Shown one piece after another: positions 36,084 through 45,499 of a DNA stretch of 64,000 nucleotides (the first letter of the stretch is position 1; each line of letters starts with the position of its first letter). The stretch lies in assembly GCF_024054175.1 (NCBI RefSeq), contig NZ_JAMXLA010000001.1:1829930-1893929 (forward strand). Direction: 5' to 3'. The position numbers and the translations under genes were made by a program. The notes below the pieces were generated by a model that saw only the letters and a list, made by a program, of their open reading frames with translations, was not told the DNA's origin and did no database searches. This DNA comes from Flavobacterium sp. NRK1. Lineage in GTDB: Bacteria; Bacteroidota; Bacteroidia; Flavobacteriales; Flavobacteriaceae.

Positions 36084-37019
36084 CTATTCCTGTTTTTTTA
36101 AAATCATATCTGAATAGGGGATAACAGTTTCATACCCTTTCGATCTAAAATATTGAGTCGGGTTTTCTTCGCTTGCAGCCAGAATAAAATCACCACCCCA
36201 GGCACCAAGACTTTTTAAGGTTCCGTTAAAGTCTGGAAAAAGCTCTTCTTTAATAGTTTTCATTTGTAAAGGCTTGCTCATTAAATCTGAGTGTTTGTTA
36301 AGTAAAGTGCAAAATGTTTCGAAATTATTAGTTATTGATGCTTGTTCAATAATTGTATTTACCTGCTCGTTAAGTAATGGGATGTCTTTTGCATTTTCAC
36401 GGTATGCGGCAACAGAAGAACGTGTGTTCTGCTTTTTGTTCAGGTAGACAAAATATAATTTATCTAAGAAATCGGGGTTGAATTCTATTGACCTTACTTT
36501 TGGTTTATCTTCTGTTTTCTGAAAAATTATTGGAGTATTATATTGCGCGCATGCAATATCATAACCGCTTCCGCCAAAACTTTCCGCTAATAATTTATAA
36601 GCATCAATCTCAAACCATTGTGCAATATTATTGATAAGTGTAGAAGAACTTCCCAGTCCCCAGTTTCTGGAGAATGTTAACAGAGTAGATATAGAATATC
36701 CGTTGTTTTCCTGTAATATTGAAGGATTAAGTTTGTCAGCGATGTGAAGAATATTAATAAGGATATCTGTAACCTTGTTGCCGGTTTTCACCTCTTTTCG
36801 GATATTATCGGTCGTAAGCTTTGTTTCAAACCACAAACTTTTGTCGGCATCGTAGCTTTTCCACTCGATAAAATCGTTTTCCGTATTTTCAACATATAAA
36901 TATTGACCGTAAATTGTAGGTAAAGCAAAAGCCTCAGAGCCATCAATTACGGTGTACTCTCCAATTAAAAAGAGTTTACCATTACTGTAAAAAGTCTTCT
37001 TCAATTTTGCTTGGGTCAT
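36084..37019 (-). CDS. GHMP kinase, mevalonate-pathway type
   Basis: The 311 residues show the GHMP layout: KTFYSNGKLFLIGEYTVIDG at the start, the phosphate loop FSRNWGLGSSSTLINNIAQW, and GGSGYDIACAQYN. Mevalonate or phosphomevalonate kinase are the likely roles, because the neighbour encodes HMG-CoA reductase; the sequence alone does not separate them. The ATG lies inside the end of that gene, a 38-base overlap. No other start in this frame fits better. Confidence 0.85.
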   Translation of the reverse strand: MTQAKLKKTFYSNGKLFLIGEYTVIDGSEAFALPTIYGQYLYVENTENDFIEWKSYDADKSLWFETKLTTDNIRKEVKTGNKVTDILINILHIADKLNPSILQENNGYSISTLLTFSRNWGLGSSSTLINNIAQWFEIDAYKLLAESFGGSGYDIACAQYNTPIIFQKTEDKPKVRSIEFNPDFLDKLYFVYLNKKQNTRSSVAAYRENAKDIPLLNEQVNTIIEQASITNNFETFCTLLNKHSDLMSKPLQMKTIKEELFPDFNGTLKSLGAWGGDFILAASEENPTQYFRSKGYETVIPYSDMILKKQE

Positions 37020-38334
37020 TTTTACGTAAATCGGTTATATAATCAGCGACTGCCGAATGGCTTACTGTGTTTTTTTCAAAATGTTTTATAGCTTGTTTTT
37101 TTTCCGGGTCATTGGCCCCAAGCTGGTTAAGAATATTCATCAGGTGCATTTTCATGTGCCCCTGCTGTATTCCTGTTGTAGTAAGCGATCGCAAAGCTGC
37201 AAAATTCTGAGCTAAGCCTGCTACGGCTACGATCTGCATTAATTCCGGAGCTGAAGGCTTACCAAGCATTTCAAGACAGAATTTCACCAAAGGATGTAAA
37301 GTGGTTAGTCCGCCAACGGTACCTAATGCTAAAGGTATTTCCATCCAGAAAGTAAAAATGCCATTTTCTACTTTTGCGTGTGAAAGACTGCTGTATTGCC
37401 CGCTTTTTGAAGCATAAGCATGTACGCCTGCTTCTACAGCTCTGAAATCGTTACCTGTTGCAACCACAACGGCATCTATACCATTCATAATGCCTTTATT
37501 ATGTGTCACCGCTCTGAATGGTTCAATTTCAGCAATTTTTACTGCCGTAAGAAACTTATCTGCAAATGCAGCAGCACTAACGCTTGCATCTTCATGAAGC
37601 TCTTCAACCGGGCATGATACCTCTGCTCTTACAATACATCCCGGTACATAATTGGAAAGTATGCTCATTATTACCTCAATGTGTTTTTCATCTTCAGTAA
37701 ATGAATCCTCATTTAAAGTTGCTTCTTTTAATATTTTAGAGAAGCGTTCCAGACAGGAGTTTATAAAATTGGCACCCATGCTATCCTTTGTTTCAAAGGT
37801 AGCGTGGAGCTGGTAGTAATTTGCTAAATCTGCAGTTTTATCCCTCAATTCAATATCGAGAATGCCACCACCGCGTGCCTGCATGTTTTTTGTAAGATCC
37901 TGCGTTCCTTCAAAAAATAGCGCTTTGATTTTATTAAAAAAGGAAGACAATTTTCCAAAATCTCCATTGAAAATAAAATGTACCTGGCCTATTTTTTCTG
38001 TATTAATTACAGTAGCTTTAAAGCCGCCTCTTTTAGCCCAGAATTTTGCAGCTTTTGCGGCTGCAGCTACAACAGAGCTTTCCTCTACAGCCATTGGAAT
38101 TGTATATTCTCTTCCGTTAATAACAAAATTTGGTGCTATACCTAATGGCAGATAAAAGTTGGTTATGGTGTTTTCTATAAATTCATCGTGCAATTTCTGA
38201 AGGCTGGTATTAGTGTTCCAATAGTTTTTTAGCAGTGAAATAGCTTCCTCAGGTGCCGAAAAATATTCGTTGGCAATCCATTCAATCTTTTGTTCTTTGG
38301 AGAATTTAGAAAACCCTGCTATTGTTTTGCTCAT
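36982..38334 (-). CDS. Hydroxymethylglutaryl-CoA reductase, class II
   Basis: The enzyme reduces HMG-CoA to mevalonate (biosynthesis) or runs in reverse. Starting at 38334 it has 450 residues. The class II catalytic residues are visible: the glutamate in MAVEESSVVAAAA (Glu84/85), the lysine in HNKGIMNGIDAV, the aspartate in ATGNDFRAVEAG and the histidine in TGIQQGHMKMHL. Class II is often called degradative, but in flavobacteria it serves isoprenoid synthesis. A promoter box at 38364-38371 and the fold start rule out the longer frame from 38388. It overlaps the GHMP kinase gene. Confidence 0.94.
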   Translation of the reverse strand: MSKTIAGFSKFSKEQKIEWIANEYFSAPEEAISLLKNYWNTNTSLQKLHDEFIENTITNFYLPLGIAPNFVINGREYTIPMAVEESSVVAAAAKAAKFWAKRGGFKATVINTEKIGQVHFIFNGDFGKLSSFFNKIKALFFEGTQDLTKNMQARGGGILDIELRDKTADLANYYQLHATFETKDSMGANFINSCLERFSKILKEATLNEDSFTEDEKHIEVIMSILSNYVPGCIVRAEVSCPVEELHEDASVSAAAFADKFLTAVKIAEIEPFRAVTHNKGIMNGIDAVVVATGNDFRAVEAGVHAYASKSGQYSSLSHAKVENGIFTFWMEIPLALGTVGGLTTLHPLVKFCLEMLGKPSAPELMQIVAVAGLAQNFAALRSLTTTGIQQGHMKMHLMNILNQLGANDPEKKQAIKHFEKNTVSHSAVADYITDLRKNDPSKIEEDFLQ

Positions 38335-38363
38335 TTTCAGTTGCTTAAAATAATAATGAGGTG

Positions 38364-38371
38364 CAAAGATA
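38364..38371 (-). promoter_or_regulatory. Candidate -7 box for the HMG-CoA reductase gene
   Basis: On the minus strand TATCTTTG matches TAnnTTTG, 30 bases before the ATG at 38334. A -33 TTTG is not seen. Confidence 0.5.
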
Positions 38372-38497
38372 AGCTTTAGACAATGCATTTGCTAAAATTA
38401 TATTTTAGCTATTTTATCAATTCCTGCATTTAACAAAAAAAAGGACAGATTATTCATAAAAAATTACTAAAATTGGGAGTTTTTTATCAACTGCAAA

Positions 38498-40672
38498 ATG
38501 AAATACATTAAAAGGTTACTTTTCTTATTTATACTGGCAGTAATGCCGGTAGCTGCACAGCAAAAAATTACACTTGAACAAATATGGGGAGGAGCATTCA
38601 GGCCGGAGGTTATGGATGATCTTCAGGCAATGAAAAAGAGCAATCATTACACAGTGCTTAATGCTGACTGGAGTGCAGGTACTGCTACTTTAGACCTGTA
38701 TGATTTTGCTACTCTTAACAAAATAAGTACGCTTGTTGACTCTAAAAGTTTCAGGGAGCTGGAAAACGGTATAGACAGCTATACATTTAGCCCTGATGAA
38801 AAAAAGATATTACTGGCTACAAATTCCATTCAGATTTTCAGGCATTCTTTTATTGCTGACTTTTATATATATGATATAGCTGCTAAATCACTAACAAAAT
38901 TAGCAGATGGAAAAGTGCAGGAACCTACTTTTTCTGCGGATAACTCTAAAGTAGCGTATTCTTTTCAGAATAACCTTTATGTGTTTGATGTAGCTTCAAA
39001 AAATGCAGTACAAATAACTAAAGATGGTATAAGAAATTCTATAATTAATGGTATTACCGATTGGGTGTACGAAGAAGAGTTTGCATTTGTAAGGGCTTAT
39101 GACTGGAATAATACAGGAGATAAAATAGCATTTATTCGTTTTGACGAAACTGAAGTTCCGGAATTTTCAATGGATTTGTATAATACCGGATTATACCCAA
39201 GCCAGTATGTGTTTAAATATCCTAAAGCAGGAGAAAAAAATGCTTTGGTATCATTACATATATATGATGTAAAAACCGGTACTACAAAACAAATTAATCT
39301 GGGTAATTATAATGATTTTTATATACCGCGCATTAAGTGGACGAACGAGGCTCAAACGTTAAGTGTGCAGGTAATTAACAGGCATCAGAATGATCTTGAC
39401 CTTATTTTTGTGGATGCAGATAGTGGCGCCGCAAAAGTAGTACTTAATGAAAAAGACAAGGCATATATTGATATTACCGATAATCTAACTTTCTTAAAGG
39501 ATAATAGTTTTATATGGACAAGCGAAAAAGATGGTTATAACCATATTTATTTATATGCTAAAACGGGTAAGCTTATAAATCAGGTTACTAAAGGGCCGTG
39601 GGAAATGACTGCTTACTACGGATTTGATGAGAAAACGGGTAATATTTTCTATCAGTCAACCGAGGTAAGCTCTATTAACCGTGATGTTTACAGAATAAGC
39701 CTTAGCGGGAAAAATAAAGTCAGGCTTACACCTAATGCAGGAACTAATAACGCCACTTTTAGTCCAAATTTTGAATATTTTATAAATTCATATTCAAGTT
39801 CGGTAAACCCTCCTTCTTATTCGCTGCATAGTGCTAAAGACGGTAAGCAGATAAAATCTATAGTAAATAATGATGCTCTTAAAGAAAGACTTGCTGCATT
39901 TGATCTTCCGGTTAAAGAGTTTATGGTGCTGAATACTGAAAAAGGACAACAGCTTAATGCATGGATGATTAAACCAAAGGATTTTAATCCTAACAAAAAA
40001 TATCCTGTATTTATGTATCAGTACAGTGGTCCGGGATCTCAGCAGGTTAATAATGACTGGAACGGATATGACGATTACTGGTTTATGATGCTTGCTCAGC
40101 AAGGTTATATTGTTGCCTGTGTAGATGGTCGTGGTACTGGCTTTAAAGGTGCTGAGTTTAAGAAAGTAACTTATAAGGAACTTGGTAAATATGAAGTTGA
40201 AGACCAGATAGATGCTGCAAGGACCATAGGAAAGTACAGTTATGTAGATCCTTCAAGAATAGGTATATTTGGCTGGAGCTATGGCGGATTTATGTCGTCT
40301 AATTGTATTTTAAAAGGTAACGATGTATTTAAGATGGCTATTGCGGTTGCTCCGGTAACTAACTGGCGTTTTTATGACTCGGTTTATACAGAAAGGTATA
40401 TGCAAACCCCACAGGAAAATGCTTCGGGATATGATGATAATTCACCAATAAATCATGTAAGCAAGCTTAAGGGCTCTTATCTGTTAATTCATGGTTCGGC
40501 AGATGACAATGTACATTTGCAAAATACCATGCTTATGGTGGAAGCATTAGTACAAGCAAACAAACAATTTGACTGGGCTATTTATCCTGATAAAAATCAC
40601 GGTATTTATGGTGGCAAAACACGACTGCAGCTTTATACTAAAATGACTAACTTCATTAAAGAGAAATTATAA
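38498..40672 (+). CDS. Dipeptidyl peptidase IV (S9 family)
   Basis: The 724 residues have a signal peptide (RLLFLFILAVMPVAAQ), an eight-bladed propeller (DWVYEEEFAFVRAYDW is the DPP IV glutamate motif) and a C-terminal alpha/beta hydrolase. The nucleophile lies in GWSYGGFMSS (Ser594), the acid in IHGSADDNVHL and the histidine in DKNHGIYGG. DPP IV removes X-Pro dipeptides from peptide N-termini in the periplasm. Two peptide transporter genes follow, the first after 37 bases, so the group handles peptide uptake and use. Confidence 0.96.
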   Translation: MKYIKRLLFLFILAVMPVAAQQKITLEQIWGGAFRPEVMDDLQAMKKSNHYTVLNADWSAGTATLDLYDFATLNKISTLVDSKSFRELENGIDSYTFSPDEKKILLATNSIQIFRHSFIADFYIYDIAAKSLTKLADGKVQEPTFSADNSKVAYSFQNNLYVFDVASKNAVQITKDGIRNSIINGITDWVYEEEFAFVRAYDWNNTGDKIAFIRFDETEVPEFSMDLYNTGLYPSQYVFKYPKAGEKNALVSLHIYDVKTGTTKQINLGNYNDFYIPRIKWTNEAQTLSVQVINRHQNDLDLIFVDADSGAAKVVLNEKDKAYIDITDNLTFLKDNSFIWTSEKDGYNHIYLYAKTGKLINQVTKGPWEMTAYYGFDEKTGNIFYQSTEVSSINRDVYRISLSGKNKVRLTPNAGTNNATFSPNFEYFINSYSSSVNPPSYSLHSAKDGKQIKSIVNNDALKERLAAFDLPVKEFMVLNTEKGQQLNAWMIKPKDFNPNKKYPVFMYQYSGPGSQQVNNDWNGYDDYWFMMLAQQGYIVACVDGRGTGFKGAEFKKVTYKELGKYEVEDQIDAARTIGKYSYVDPSRIGIFGWSYGGFMSSNCILKGNDVFKMAIAVAPVTNWRFYDSVYTERYMQTPQENASGYDDNSPINHVSKLKGSYLLIHGSADDNVHLQNTMLMVEALVQANKQFDWAIYPDKNHGIYGGKTRLQLYTKMTNFIKEKL

Positions 40673-40709
40673 ATAATAATATCAATTACTAACAACTATT
40701 TAAAATCAC

Positions 40710-42440
40710 ATGATGACAGAAAATCAGGTTAAATCAGGACATCCGAAAGGGCTTTATGTTTTGTTTATCACAGAGATGTGGGAGCGCTTTAGTTACTATG
40801 GGATGCGTGCTCTTTTTATCCTTTTTATGACAAAAGCTTTATTATTCGATAAATCCCTGGGATCGCAAATTTATGGAAGTTATACAGGTTTAGTATACCT
40901 TACTCCACTTATTGGAGGGTACGTTGCAGATAGATATTGGGGAAACAGAAAATCCATCATCATTGGTGGTATTATAATGGCAATAGGTCAATTTTTCATG
41001 TTTTTATCTGGTAGTTTTTATCAAGAAGTAGGGTTTGCAAGTATAATGATGTACACTGGTCTTGGATTTCTTATTTTTGGGAACGGATTTTTTAAACCCA
41101 ATATTTCCACAATGGTTGGCCAGCTTTATCCCTTGGGAGATAAAAGAGTAGATTCTGCGTTTACGATATTCTATATGGGTATTAACCTTGGTGCTTTTAT
41201 TGCACCATTATTATGTGGTTTTTTTGGCGATACAGGTAATCCGGCAGATTTTAAATGGGGGTTTTTACTCGCTTGCTTAGGAATGATTATAAGTGTTATT
41301 TTCTTTGTCATACTTAAAAATAAATATATAGTTACTCCGGAAGGTGAACAGATTGGTGCAGCTCCCAATAGTTCGAGAGAAGCGAAAAAAGATGATGTGA
41401 TTTCCGTACCGGTTTCTAAAAAGACTCTTTTAACATGGGGTACTATATGGGTTTTACTTCTAATAGCGCTATATTTTGCATTGGATAAAGATCTTATAGG
41501 AGCTTTTATTTTTTCTCTTACACTTGCTGCTCCTGGTTATATAATATCTGATCCTGGATTAACAAAAATTGAAAGGCAAAGGATATGGGTAATATATATT
41601 GTGGCTTTCTTTGTTATATTTTTCTGGTCTGCATTTGAACAGGCTGGTGCCTCATTGACTTATTTCGCTGAAGAACAGACTAACAGAAAAATTTTTGGTA
41701 CAATTGTACCTGCTTCATATTTTCAATCTATTAATGCTATAGCAATTGTTGTTTTTGCTCCTATATTTGTTTGGTTATGGGGTGTACTTGGGCGTAAAAA
41801 CATGGAGCCGGCATCACCTTACAAGCAGGCAATAGGTTTATTTCTATTGGCAGTGGGGTATCTCGTAATTGCATTTGGCGTTAAAGGCCTAGAGCCAGGA
41901 GTTAAGGTAAGTATGATGTGGCTGGTAAGCTTATATACAATTCATACTCTTGGAGAGCTTTGTCTTTCTCCTATAGGGCTTTCCATGGTGAACAAACTTG
42001 CGCCAGTAAAATTTGCATCGCTGCTTATGGGTGTGTGGTTTCTAAGTACAGCAGCAGCAAACAAATTTGCGGGAACATTAAGTGAACTTTATCCGGAAGC
42101 CGTTGTTGCTGTTTCAGATGTTGAAAATGTGCAATCGTCTAAGGCACTTCAGTTATTTCCTGAAGGTTTTGAAAAAACCAATGCACCGGAAATTAATGGG
42201 CAAAAAGTTATTCCTTTTGAAAGAATAAATTTTTCTGCAGCGAAAGATGAAATGCTAAAGGATGAAATTATTAAGGAATTGACGCAAAGGCAAATAGAAA
42301 ATATTAAGAAATTTATGGGCTTTTCCATTGCAAACCTATACGACTTTTTTATGTTATTTGTAGGTATGGCCGGAGTGGCATCAGTAATATTATTTATACT
42401 TAGTAAAAAATTAATTAATATGATGCACGGGGTAAGATAA
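40710..42440 (+). CDS. POT-family proton-dependent oligopeptide transporter
   Basis: The 576 residues have 12-14 helices and POT signatures: TEMWERFSYYGMRALFILFM, the ExxER variant, GNGFFKPNISTMVGQLYP and FIVFFWSAFEQAG-like FFVIFFWSAFEQAG. These proteins import di- and tripeptides with protons. The gene follows the DPP IV gene and is followed by a terminator and a second POT gene. Confidence 0.95.
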   Translation: MMTENQVKSGHPKGLYVLFITEMWERFSYYGMRALFILFMTKALLFDKSLGSQIYGSYTGLVYLTPLIGGYVADRYWGNRKSIIIGGIIMAIGQFFMFLSGSFYQEVGFASIMMYTGLGFLIFGNGFFKPNISTMVGQLYPLGDKRVDSAFTIFYMGINLGAFIAPLLCGFFGDTGNPADFKWGFLLACLGMIISVIFFVILKNKYIVTPEGEQIGAAPNSSREAKKDDVISVPVSKKTLLTWGTIWVLLLIALYFALDKDLIGAFIFSLTLAAPGYIISDPGLTKIERQRIWVIYIVAFFVIFFWSAFEQAGASLTYFAEEQTNRKIFGTIVPASYFQSINAIAIVVFAPIFVWLWGVLGRKNMEPASPYKQAIGLFLLAVGYLVIAFGVKGLEPGVKVSMMWLVSLYTIHTLGELCLSPIGLSMVNKLAPVKFASLLMGVWFLSTAAANKFAGTLSELYPEAVVAVSDVENVQSSKALQLFPEGFEKTNAPEINGQKVIPFERINFSAAKDEMLKDEIIKELTQRQIENIKKFMGFSIANLYDFFMLFVGMAGVASVILFILSKKLINMMHGVR

Positions 42441-42466
42441 ATGTTTTATGAATAAAATATTTTGAT

Positions 42467-42494
42467 CAGAAAGCCATTTTACAATGGCTTTCTG
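42467..42494 (+). terminator. Terminator between the two POT genes
   Basis: CAGAAAGCCATT and AATGGCTTTCTG (42467-42478, 42483-42494) form a perfect 12-bp stem with a TTAC loop, followed by CTATTTT. Confidence 0.88.
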
Positions 42495-42532
42495 CTATTT
42501 TAATAGTATCTTGTCGCCTTTAAAATAAAAAA

Positions 42533-44404
42533 ATGGCTATAACTACTACAAATCAGGATTTTTTTAAATCAAACGTACTCGGTCATCCGGCTGGGCTTTT
42601 TGTATTGTTCTTTACAGAGATGTGGGAGCGTTTTTCTTATTATGGAATGCGTGCTCTTTTGGTACTGTTTTTAACAGCGTCTATTTTTGGAGATAGTCCA
42701 GGATGGGGTTGGCCCCAGGAACATGCATATGCATTATTTGGTTCATATACCGCTTTAGTGTATTTGTCTACTATGTTAGGGGGATATTTTGCTGATAAGA
42801 TGATAGGTTATCGCTGGGCGGTTATTGTAGGTGCTTTTTTAATGACATTGGGTCATGCTTGTATGGCTGTCGAGACTCCATTTTTTATTTATCTTGGATT
42901 AGCTTTCTTAGTTTTTGGTACTGGTTTTTTTAAACCTAATATGACTTCTATTATTTCTGAAATGTATAAAGATGTACCAGAGAAAAAAGATGGGGCATAT
43001 ACAATATTCTACATGGGTGTAAATGCTGGTGCTTTTTTTGGAATATTACTATGTGGGTATTTAGGAGAAAAAGTAGGCTGGAGTATCGGTTTTGGTTTAG
43101 CGGGTATTTTTATGTTTTTCGGACTTTTACAGTTCTATTTTTCCCAAAGTATTTTTGGTGATATAGGTTTAAAACCTAAAGCAGCTGAGGAACTTGCTTT
43201 AGCAAACTCGGATGCAATGGAAATTAATACAAATATAGCAGATCCAAAAGATGTAGAGTTTAAAAAAGATAATGATAAAAGAGTTCCATTTAAAGCTTGG
43301 CAATTATTAGTAATAGCAGCTTGTAGTATTTTAGGACTTACGTGGGTTATTAATGATCCTGTATCTAAAATATCTGAAGGGTCTGTAAATTTTCTTAAAG
43401 TTGGAGCATATGATTTTTCAAATTATGTAATTCTTGGAGCTTTATTGCTATTTTTTATACTCTTAGTGTATAGGTTAAATCGATACTCGCCTATTACCCG
43501 ACAAAAATTAATAGCTGTCACATTTTTTGCAACGCTAACATTTTGCTTTTTTGTAGTTTTTGAACAGGCTCCCGGCACGCTTACCATTTTTGCAAGAGAC
43601 TATACAGATAGGGTATTAACAGGAGGTGCTAGTCTTGCCTTTTTAATAGTAAATTCTCTAATTGCTTTAGTACCCTTGGCTATAATCACATGGGTACTTT
43701 ATTTACTTTTTAAGCAGACCTTTAAAAACTATGCTTTAGCTAACATCTTTCTAAGTATAAGTTTTGTAGTGATATGGATTATAACTTTATGGATGTTGAC
43801 AAATGATTTTTATACTGCAGGTTACCTTGAACTTTCTGATGATACACTTCAAATACTTAGGATAGATAAAGTTACAAAGAAGCTTACAGAGATTCCTGCA
43901 ACTTGGTTTAATGTTCTAAATTCATTATTTATTATTACACTTGCACCTCTATTTTCTAAATGGTGGGGAAGTAAATATAATCCTTCAGCAAATACCAAGT
44001 TTGGTATCGGTATGATTCTGCTCGGTCTTGGAATGGGCTTTATTGCTTATGGAGGTAGAAATATCGCTCCGGGAGTAGAATCTGCTTCTGTAGGCATATT
44101 TTGGCTGGTATTTGTATATTTATTTCATACTATGGGTGAGTTATGTATTTCTCCAGTTGGTCTTTCTTACGTGAGTAAGTTAGTTCCTGGCAGGATGATT
44201 GCATTTATGTTTGGAGTTTGGTATCTTGCTATAGCTATAGCTAATAAAGTAGCAGGAATTATAGGTGAAAAGTCTACAGACATAGCAAATGAAAAAGGTA
44301 TTGGTACTTTCTTTTTTATTATTATGATTGTTGCTGTGTCGGTAGGAATTGTCTCAATTTTACTTAATAAACCAATTAAAAAACTAATGCACGGCGTAAA
44401 ATAA
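42533..44404 (+). CDS. POT-family oligopeptide transporter, second paralogue
   Basis: The 623 residues share TEMWERFSYYGMRALLVLFL, GTGFFKPNMTSIISEMY and FVVFEQAPGTLTIFARDYTD with the neighbour but are longer, mostly through a cytoplasmic insert around residues 215-250 and extra helices in the middle. It is a clear paralogue of the upstream gene and likely transports a different range of peptides. A terminator precedes it, so it probably has its own promoter; none matches the consensus fully. Confidence 0.95.
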   Translation: MAITTTNQDFFKSNVLGHPAGLFVLFFTEMWERFSYYGMRALLVLFLTASIFGDSPGWGWPQEHAYALFGSYTALVYLSTMLGGYFADKMIGYRWAVIVGAFLMTLGHACMAVETPFFIYLGLAFLVFGTGFFKPNMTSIISEMYKDVPEKKDGAYTIFYMGVNAGAFFGILLCGYLGEKVGWSIGFGLAGIFMFFGLLQFYFSQSIFGDIGLKPKAAEELALANSDAMEINTNIADPKDVEFKKDNDKRVPFKAWQLLVIAACSILGLTWVINDPVSKISEGSVNFLKVGAYDFSNYVILGALLLFFILLVYRLNRYSPITRQKLIAVTFFATLTFCFFVVFEQAPGTLTIFARDYTDRVLTGGASLAFLIVNSLIALVPLAIITWVLYLLFKQTFKNYALANIFLSISFVVIWIITLWMLTNDFYTAGYLELSDDTLQILRIDKVTKKLTEIPATWFNVLNSLFIITLAPLFSKWWGSKYNPSANTKFGIGMILLGLGMGFIAYGGRNIAPGVESASVGIFWLVFVYLFHTMGELCISPVGLSYVSKLVPGRMIAFMFGVWYLAIAIANKVAGIIGEKSTDIANEKGIGTFFFIIMIVAVSVGIVSILLNKPIKKLMHGVK

Positions 44405-44449
44405 TTTTCGGCACTGTTTTTGAAAACTATCCGTAAACTTTAATTAAAT

Positions 44450-44911
44450 ATGAAAAAAATACTTTTGGCCCTGGTTATTACCCTTGGTGCTCTTACTGCA
44501 CAGGCTCAGGAAATTAAATGGATGAGCATGGATGAAGCTCTTGCTGCTCAAAAGAAGAAAGCAAAGCCTATTTTTATGGATGTATTTACTGATTGGTGCG
44601 GCCCATGCAAAATGCTTGATAAAAATACTTTTCATGATGCAGAGGTTGTAAAGTATATAAGTGAAAACTATTATGCTGTAAAGTTTAATGCAGAAAGTAA
44701 TTCTGAAATAAATTATAAAGGCAAAAAGTACACTAATCCGCAATACAATCCTGATCGTAAAGGGAGAAATGCAGTACACGAATTTGCTATGTTTTTAGGA
44801 ATAAGAGCATATCCTTCTATGATAGTATTTAATGCTAAAGGCGATGTTAAAGAGCCTATTGTAGGATATTATCAGCCTTCACAGTTACTGGAAGCACTTA
44901 AGTCTAAGTAA
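44450..44911 (+). CDS. Periplasmic thioredoxin-family protein (CGPC)
   Basis: The 153 residues have a signal peptide (ILLALVITLGALTAQAQ) and a thioredoxin fold with FTDWCGPCKMLDKNTF (Cys50, Cys53) and the cis-proline turn IRAYPSMIVFNAKGDV. It should be a periplasmic thiol reductase or oxidase. A 40-residue paralogue-like neighbour follows in the next gene. A terminator follows it. Confidence 0.9.
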   Translation: MKKILLALVITLGALTAQAQEIKWMSMDEALAAQKKKAKPIFMDVFTDWCGPCKMLDKNTFHDAEVVKYISENYYAVKFNAESNSEINYKGKKYTNPQYNPDRKGRNAVHEFAMFLGIRAYPSMIVFNAKGDVKEPIVGYYQPSQLLEALKSK

Positions 44912-44933
44912 TTATCTTAATTATATATAAAGT

Positions 44934-44968
44934 CCCTTTTCGCCTTTTTGTCGGAAAGGGCTTTTTTT
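44934..44968 (+). terminator. Terminator between the thioredoxin genes
   Basis: CCCTTTTCG and CGGAAAGGG (44934-44942, 44952-44960) pair with one G-U wobble around a 9-base loop, followed by CTTTTTTT. Confidence 0.8.
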
Positions 44969-45022
44969 GTTTAAGTAATATTATTTCTTTTCTTAAATTA
45001 GGCTCATTAAAATTTAGATAGC

Positions 45023-45490
45023 ATGAAAAAGATATTTATACTACTATTTATTGCTTTAGGTACTATAACACTGCAGGCACAGGAAACAGAATGGCATACT
45101 AATCTTAGTAAAGCGATTACTTTGTCTAATAAAACCCATAAACCTTTGTTTCTTTTCTTTACTGGAAGCGACTGGTGTGGTTGGTGCATGAAGCTTCAAA
45201 AAGAAGTTTTTAAAACTCCCGAATTTAAAAAATGGGCGAAAGAGAATGTTATTCTGGTAGAACTTGATTTTCCGAGAAGGACACCACAACCTGACGAACT
45301 TAAGCAGCAAAATGCTCAGTTAAATAACTTTTTTAAAGTAAGGGGCTATCCCACTGTATGGATCACTGATGTTGTAATGACCAGTGAAGGCAAGATTCAG
45401 TTTGCGCCACGAGGCAGCAGCGGCTATGTTGCCGGAGGGCCTTCGGCATGGCTTGAAGGGGCTAATAAAATAATGGTTAATAAAACATAA
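45023..45490 (+). CDS. Periplasmic thioredoxin-family protein (CGWC)
   Basis: The 155 residues have a signal peptide (IFILLFIALGTITLQAQ) and the active site TGSDWCGWCMKLQKEVF (Cys52, Cys55), then VRGYPTVWITD with the cis-proline. The CGWC site and the SAWLEGANKI C-terminus set it apart from its neighbour, with which it shares layout and signal peptide. It ends 9 bases before the convergent comEC gene. Confidence 0.9.
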   Translation: MKKIFILLFIALGTITLQAQETEWHTNLSKAITLSNKTHKPLFLFFTGSDWCGWCMKLQKEVFKTPEFKKWAKENVILVELDFPRRTPQPDELKQQNAQLNNFFKVRGYPTVWITDVVMTSEGKIQFAPRGSSGYVAGGPSAWLEGANKIMVNKT

Positions 45491-45499
45491 TAGTTATTG

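Noticed and set aside
38335-38388. Longer start for HMG-CoA reductase
   Set aside because: The extension would run across a TAnnTTTG box and adds residues not seen in the family.
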